From positions 1 through 36,221 of the forward strand of contig JAAELW010000436.1 in the NCBI GenBank assembly GCA_024226235.1: a stretch of DNA of 36,221 bases. The letters are read 5' to 3'. Each line of letters begins with the position of its first letter. The first letter of the stretch is position 1. Both the position numbers and the translations under genes were made by a program. Below, piece by piece: positions 31,541 to 36,221 of the stretch. The notes under the pieces were generated by a model that was given only the letters and a program-made list of their open reading frames with translations, made no database searches and was not told where the DNA came from. Source of the stretch: a bacterium (GTDB lineage Bacteria > Myxococcota_A > UBA9160 > UBA6930).

Positions 31541-32755
31541 TCAGGTCCGGAGCTTCGGATCGAGGGCGTCGCGCAACCCCTCCCCGACCAGGTTGAACAC
31601 ACTCACCACGAAGAAGATCGCCAGCCCGGGCGCCAGGATCAGCCACAGCTTCATCTCGAGTCGCCCCGCATTCAGCGTACCGCCCCAGCTCGGCACCGAG
31701 AGATCGCCGAGCCCCAGGAATGCCAGGCCCGATTCGGTCAGGATCGCCGAAGCGATTCCGAAGGTGGCGGAGACGAGCACCGGCCCCATCGCGTTGGGCA
31801 GGATGTGGCGGAAGATCACTCGCCAGCGCGGAAGCCCCAGCGCTCGTGCCGCCAGCGTGTATTCGAGCTCACGCTGCTGCAGGAACTCAGCGCGCACCAG
31901 CCGCGCCACACCGGTCCAGCTCGTGACACCGATGATCACCATCACGTGGAAGATCGAGCGATCCTGAACCAGAGCCACCAGCGTCAGGATCAAGAAGAAG
32001 CTCGGGATGCAGATCATCACCTCGACCAGCCGAGAGACGACGACATCCACCCAGCCACCGAAATAGCCGGCCAGTGCGCCGAGCACGACACCGATCCACA
32101 CGTAGATGGCGACGGCCACCACTCCGATCGTCAGCGAGATGCGCGTCCCGTAGAGCATCCGCACCAGCACGTCCCGACCTTCCAGATCGGTGCCGAGCCA
32201 GAACGTGCGACCGGGGGCCTGGACGCTGCGCTCCGGATTCGTCTCCCGGTAGTGGATGCGACGCGGCGGGAAGACCGCGGTGACGGATTGGTCCGCGGCC
32301 AGAAGCTCTGCCTGCTGACCTCGATAGTCGACGATCGGTGCTTCCCTATGGAAGGGGTTCGAAACGCCGAGCCAGCTCGCCGGCACGACCAGCAACGTGG
32401 CGAACAGGTGAAATGCCACCAGTCCGGTCGCCGCCCGCAGTCCCAGCCCGCCCTTCCTGCGCTTCCAGGCCACGAAGCCCGCGTAGAACGGGGAGAGCAG
32501 CAACAACAGGTTGAAGAAGATGTCGACGCCGTTCTCGAACTGGAGCCGATTGAACAGCGCCGCAAAGAACGGGAAACGGGTCTCGTCGGATGTCTGCCAG
32601 AAGAACGGCTGGTCCAGCGCCAGCAGCGGCGCACCGGTCGCGAGCGCGAAGAGTCCCACCGCGCACCAGAGCCCCCACACTGCGGGCCGGTTTTTGTTGA
32701 ACTGGCCGCGCACGACACCCCAGTAACTCTGGCGGTCGGTATCCGGGACGTTCAT
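31541..32755 (-). CDS. oppC: Peptide ABC transporter permease OppC/DppC-type, first copy
   Basis: A 404-residue permease, longer than E. coli OppC (about 300). After the OppC_N helix ([20 protein letters not shown]) there are two additional membrane segments ([39 protein letters not shown]) and a periplasmic stretch ([17 protein letters not shown]), as in YejE-like relatives. The core is complete: [26 protein letters not shown], the ATPase-contact loop [23 protein letters not shown], and the proper end [17 protein letters not shown]. This contrasts with oppC2, which lacks that end. ATG 32755 overlaps the oppB1 stop (ATGA). Confidence 0.92.
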   Translation of the reverse strand: MNVPDTDRQSYWGVVRGQFNKNRPAVWGLWCAVGLFALATGAPLLALDQPFFWQTSDETRFPFFAALFNRLQFENGVDIFFNLLLLLSPFYAGFVAWKRRKGGLGLRAATGLVAFHLFATLLVVPASWLGVSNPFHREAPIVDYRGQQAELLAADQSVTAVFPPRRIHYRETNPERSVQAPGRTFWLGTDLEGRDVLVRMLYGTRISLTIGVVAVAIYVWIGVVLGALAGYFGGWVDVVVSRLVEVMICIPSFFLILTLVALVQDRSIFHVMVIIGVTSWTGVARLVRAEFLQQRELEYTLAARALGLPRWRVIFRHILPNAMGPVLVSATFGIASAILTESGLAFLGLGDLSVPSWGGTLNAGRLEMKLWLILAPGLAIFFVVSVFNLVGEGLRDALDPKLRT

Positions 32756-34200
32756 TGGTAGCGGATCCGCGGATCCACCAGCGCATAGCCGAGGTCCGAA
32801 AGCAGGATGCCGAACAGCACCAGCAGCGTGGAGATCAGCTGCACCGACATGATCACGTTGTAGTCGCGCTGATAGATCGACTCGATCAGCCAACGACCCA
32901 TGCCCGGGATGTCGAAGATGACTTCGATGATCACCGAACCCCCGAGAATCGCCGGCAGGAGACCAGCGAGCAGCGTGATCACCGGCAGCAGCCCGTTGCG
33001 GACGGCATGGGTGAAGATCACCTGGCGCTCGGGCAACCCCTTTGCGCGCGCAGTGCGCACGTAGTCGGAATGGATTACGCCGAGAAGCCCGGTGCGCATG
33101 TAGCGCGAGAGCGCCGCGAAGCTGCCGTAGGTCATGCACAGCACCGGCAGCACCAGATGCCAGGCGACATCACCGATCTGGGCCAGTGTCGTCATCCCGA
33201 GCGCATCCGGGGAGCGCCAGCCGCCGATCGGGAACCAACGCATCCATGGAATGGTCGAGCCTTCGGAGAACCAGAACAACAGCAGCGTGCCGACGAAGAA
33301 GCTCGGCAACGAGTAGAGCATGAAGAGCGTGACCGTGGTCGAGCGATCGCCGAACGAATCCTTGTGGACCGCCGAGTGGATGCCGATCGGAATCGAGACG
33401 AGGTAGCCGAGCAGCAGCGAGGTGAGCGACAACGAGAGCGAGTAGCGGAGCTTCTCCAGCAGGGTGGCCAGCACCGGCTCCCGGGTCACCAGCGAGACAC
33501 CGAAATCGAGGCGCGCCAGATTTGCCCAGTAGCGGGCGAAGCGGGTCTCGAAGAAGAAGATGCCGGCGCGTTCCCCATCCGTGCGCTCGAAACGCCCGGC
33601 GGCCTCTTCGAACCATTCGGACCAGGCACCGACCACGACGCGCTTCTCTTCTTCTGGAGCATCGAGCGGGTATCGCAGCTTCCGAAGACGATCGTTCTCC
33701 GCTCGGCGCCGCTGATTTTCGGCTCGAAGCTCCGGAGAGGGATTGCTCGCAAACGGATCGAGCAGTGGCTGACGGGCTGCCAACCGCAGGCCATAGACCG
33801 CCAGATCGCGAATCAGGGGATCCGGCGGCGACTGCATGACGGCCACCAGATGCGGGACCGCAAAGCGGCCCCAGTCTTCGATCTGCTCCTGGGCGTGCAG
33901 ACGGTCGGCCGATGTCGCGCCGTCGCGTCCCGCCATCGCGAGAAGCACGTCCTCGACCTCGGCGCGCTCCAGCCAGATATAGGTATTGAAGAGCACCGGC
34001 CGATCCAGACCGAACTGCTCGCGGAAGATGCGGTGGGATTCCTGGGTGTCGGCACCGCGCACGCTGGCCGCCAGATCCGAGGCAAGCTGCGTCCCGCCCG
34101 GATGCCCGGGGGCCAGGTTCATCACGACGAAGACCACCAGGGAGATCCCGAAGAAGGTCGGGACCATCAACAGCAGACGCTTCACGATGTAGCTGCGCAC
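32752..34200 (-). CDS. oppB: Peptide ABC transporter permease OppB/DppB-type with large periplasmic insertion
   Basis: A 482-residue permease, about 150 residues longer than usual. The N-terminal helix YIVKRLLLMVPTFFGISLVVF and FREQFGLDRPVLFNTYIWL are normal. Then residues about 78-225 form an insertion in the first periplasmic loop: it includes EQIEDWGRFAVPHLVAVM and IRDLAVYGLRLAARQPLLD, which look like HEAT-type helix pairs, and a charged coil-like part (LRAENQRRRAENDRLRKL). From about 226 the family core resumes (YWANLARLDFGVSLVTREPVLATL), including YVRTARAKGLPERQVIFTHAVRN and VIFDIPGMGRWLIESIYQRDY. GTG 34200 follows GGAGG. It is the first permease of the operon, six bases after SBP1. Confidence 0.9.
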   Translation of the reverse strand: MRSYIVKRLLLMVPTFFGISLVVFVVMNLAPGHPGGTQLASDLAASVRGADTQESHRIFREQFGLDRPVLFNTYIWLERAEVEDVLLAMAGRDGATSADRLHAQEQIEDWGRFAVPHLVAVMQSPPDPLIRDLAVYGLRLAARQPLLDPFASNPSPELRAENQRRRAENDRLRKLRYPLDAPEEEKRVVVGAWSEWFEEAAGRFERTDGERAGIFFFETRFARYWANLARLDFGVSLVTREPVLATLLEKLRYSLSLSLTSLLLGYLVSIPIGIHSAVHKDSFGDRSTTVTLFMLYSLPSFFVGTLLLFWFSEGSTIPWMRWFPIGGWRSPDALGMTTLAQIGDVAWHLVLPVLCMTYGSFAALSRYMRTGLLGVIHSDYVRTARAKGLPERQVIFTHAVRNGLLPVITLLAGLLPAILGGSVIIEVIFDIPGMGRWLIESIYQRDYNVIMSVQLISTLLVLFGILLSDLGYALVDPRIRYQ

Positions 34201-34206
34201 CCGCGC

Positions 34207-36198
34207 TCAGCCTCCGGGAGCGATCCACCAGGCGACCGGGCGCACCAGGGGCCGGACCTTGGGGAAGACCACCCGTTGCACTTCATCCCACCAGGTGTAG
34301 TAGCGCTCGCGCACATAGAAGAAGCTGTAGGGCTGCTCCTCATGAACGATGCGGTGGAAACGGCGGGCCAGCGCGATGCGTTCCTCGGTATCGAAGCTCT
34401 CGCGCAAGGCCTCGATGATCTCGTCGGCTTGCGGATTCCGGAAACCGATCATGTTCGAGGCCTTGGGCAGGTCCGCCTGGCTCGAGTGCCAGAGCTGATA
34501 GAGATCGACGTCCCAGCCCATCGCCCAACCACCGGTGTAGGCGTCGAAGTCGCGTTCCTCCATTCGCTTCTGCATCAGGCTCCATTCGGCCTTGTCGATC
34601 TTCATGCGCACACCGACCTTCAGGAGGTCTTCCTTCAACACGTTGGCGACGGAGTCCATCTCCTTGGAAGAGGCGTAGATCAGCAGCGTGAACTCGAAGG
34701 GCTCGCGCATGCCATCGCCGTCGAGATCCCGATCGACGAGCCCGTCCTGGTCGGTATCCGTCCAACCGGCTTCGCCGAGCAGCTCCCGAGCGCGATCCAG
34801 ATCGAAGGGCCAAGGCCGAATCGAGGGATCCGAGTACGGCGAGCCCGCCAGGAACGGTCCCGCCGCGACCTCCCCGAGCCCGACGAAGACGTTCTCGACC
34901 AGACGCTGGCGATCGAAGGCATGCGTCATGGCCTTCCGCACCAACGCATCCGCAAACAGCGGCTTGTCGGCGTTCCAGCCGATGTAGAAGTAGCCCGGTG
35001 TCGAGCGCCTGTCGTTCGCCATGCCGGAGCCGACGAACGGGTTGTCGTCAGGCCGCGAAAGACCCGGATCGTCTTTCCACGGCTTCACGAAGTCGCGGTA
35101 CTCGGAAGGACGCAGCGAGCCGAAATCGTGCTGGTGGGAGCGGAGCTTCAAGAACTGCACGTTCTGATCCGCGACGATCTCCATCACGATACGTCGGATG
35201 GCCGGAAGCTCGCCGTGATAGTCCTCATTGCGCTCCAGCACGATGCGCTCACCGGGCTCGTAGGAGGCGAAGCGGTAGGGGCCGGCCCCGACGATGCCCT
35301 TGTGGTTGTACCAGTGCTGGTTCAGGTTCAGCCCGAGGGTTTCGTCGGGGAACCGGTTGCCATCCTCGTCGTAGGCGTAGAGGAATTCCGGCACGGGCCC
35401 GAGCCCGAGGGTCGCAGCCACCGCCGTGAAGACCTTCTTCGACCATTTGACTTCGAGCGTGTGATCGTCGATCACCTCCCAGCTCTCCAGATCGGCGTAG
35501 TAGCTCTTGATGAAGCCGTTCTGGACCTGGGGATCCTTGATCATGCGCAGCTGGAACGCGACGTCATGCGCTGTGACTTCGTGGGGAACCGCGAGCCAGG
35601 CATAACGAGGATCAGTCAGATCGACTCCCGCCGGGCGGTGCCACTGGATGCCCTCCTTGAGGTAGAAGGTATAGGTCCGCCCGTCATCGGTGACCTCGAC
35701 GCGTTCGGCGAGCTGGCCGTGCCAGAGATCCGGGTTGCTGAACGACAAGCGGCTGGCGAGCCCCTCGGATACGAGCGACTCGACGAAGGAGAGGTCGGCT
35801 GCGTTCTCGATCAGGCCGTTGAAGCCTTTCGGATCGCTCGGGGAGAAGAAGAGCGTGAGTTCGCCGTCCGTGCTCTCGGCATTGGCAGGAACCAGATCGA
35901 AATCCTGGGGCTCGAGGAAGTTGGGCAACTCGGGATGCCGGTAGCTCCGGGTCGGGCGTTGCGCATTGCCACCGCCGTCAACCAGCCCGGAAAGATCTCC
36001 GGCCCCGATCGCACGCGCGAGCTTGCGCAGTTCACCGCGCACCCGGTCGTTGCTCTCGGCCAGCTCCCGGAACTGGGCCGATTGCCGGATCGCCCGCTCC
36101 TCCCGGTTGTTCTGCTGGAGCACGAGCACCAGCAACAGGCCGGTATTCACCACCAGCACGGCCGCCAGCAGCGCCTGGAACCATCCCCCCTGTTTCAT
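34207..36198 (-). CDS. oppA: Membrane-anchored peptide-binding protein (SBP_bac_5), first gene of the operon
   Basis: A 663-residue solute-binding protein. Residues 8-28 are an uncleaved-looking membrane anchor (QALLAAVLVVNTGLLLVLVLQ), followed by a charged helical stretch (REERAIRQSAQFRELAESNDRVR) before the binding fold. Core blocks are DGRTYTFYLKEGIQWHRP, VTAHDVAFQLRMIKDP, GAGPYRFASYEPGERIVLERNEDY and PGYFYIGWNADKPLFADALVRKAMTHAFDRQRLV. A Ca-type acidic loop, DTDQDGLVDRDLDGDG, lies in the C-terminal lobe. It should hold peptides at the outer face of the inner membrane for OppB1/OppC1. ATG 36198 has AGGGGGG about five bases upstream and is the first gene before the window edge, so the operon promoter may lie beyond 36221. 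Confidence 0.9.
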   Translation of the reverse strand: MKQGGWFQALLAAVLVVNTGLLLVLVLQQNNREERAIRQSAQFRELAESNDRVRGELRKLARAIGAGDLSGLVDGGGNAQRPTRSYRHPELPNFLEPQDFDLVPANAESTDGELTLFFSPSDPKGFNGLIENAADLSFVESLVSEGLASRLSFSNPDLWHGQLAERVEVTDDGRTYTFYLKEGIQWHRPAGVDLTDPRYAWLAVPHEVTAHDVAFQLRMIKDPQVQNGFIKSYYADLESWEVIDDHTLEVKWSKKVFTAVAATLGLGPVPEFLYAYDEDGNRFPDETLGLNLNQHWYNHKGIVGAGPYRFASYEPGERIVLERNEDYHGELPAIRRIVMEIVADQNVQFLKLRSHQHDFGSLRPSEYRDFVKPWKDDPGLSRPDDNPFVGSGMANDRRSTPGYFYIGWNADKPLFADALVRKAMTHAFDRQRLVENVFVGLGEVAAGPFLAGSPYSDPSIRPWPFDLDRARELLGEAGWTDTDQDGLVDRDLDGDGMREPFEFTLLIYASSKEMDSVANVLKEDLLKVGVRMKIDKAEWSLMQKRMEERDFDAYTGGWAMGWDVDLYQLWHSSQADLPKASNMIGFRNPQADEIIEALRESFDTEERIALARRFHRIVHEEQPYSFFYVRERYYTWWDEVQRVVFPKVRPLVRPVAWWIAPGG

Positions 36199-36221
36199 CT
36201 CACCCCCCCTGCGAGGATACA

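Noticed and set aside
30219-31967. A 582-codon plus-strand frame across oppF, oppD and oppC1
   Set aside because: Antisense to three clear transporter genes; no domain or plausible ribosome site.

Overview
The window is GC-rich (roughly two thirds G+C) and densely packed, with almost all neighbouring genes on one strand joined by 4-nt ATGA/GTGA/TTGA overlaps. An RpoH-type sigma factor, a bactofilin, a GldA/F/G-like ABC system, an alkyl-DHAP-synthase-like flavoprotein, a WaaG-like glycosyltransferase with LPS-kinase-like domains, and an MshEN-domain protein point to a Gram-negative, deltaproteobacterial or Myxococcota-like chromosome. This taxonomic reading is inference. I see no rRNA, tRNA, CRISPR array, phage or insertion-sequence genes.

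Layout. 1-2550 (+): tail of a c-type cytochrome, a hairpin, rpoH, a 424-bp gap holding a probable remnant gene on the minus strand, then acylphosphatase coupled to a DUF192 protein. 2547-7579 (-): an exported HEXXH peptidase, a lipoprotein cytochrome c, ArsC and an IsdG/HmoA-type heme monooxygenase, then a perfect 46-bp inverted repeat, an AGPS-like FAD enzyme and NnrU. 7601-9739: three 25-bp tandem repeats, moaB and a moaD-moaE fusion (-), a NifU C-terminal-domain protein (+), and a bactofilin (-). 9956-14670 (+): holB-metG-tatD-suhB-exported protein, every junction a 4-nt overlap.

14696-21153 (-): a TetR regulator leads a GldA-like ATPase, a GldF-like permease, a GldG-like protein, a DUF4340 protein and a two-lobed retropepsin-like protein with a PDZ domain. 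21276-23965 (+): a WaaG-like glycosyltransferase coupled to a protein carrying two kinase-like domains. 23952-25055 (-): an unknown 102-aa protein and an MshEN-domain protein.

25156-36198 (-): one eight-gene peptide-importer operon, read SBP1, OppB1, OppC1, OppD, OppF, SBP2, OppB2, OppC2. Two receptor/permease sets appear to share one ATPase pair. Its oddest parts are OppF, which carries a membrane segment and a pseudopilin-GspG-like domain at its C terminus; OppB1, which has about 145 extra periplasmic residues including a HEAT-like stretch; and OppC2, which lacks the usual family C terminus at a local drop in G+C.
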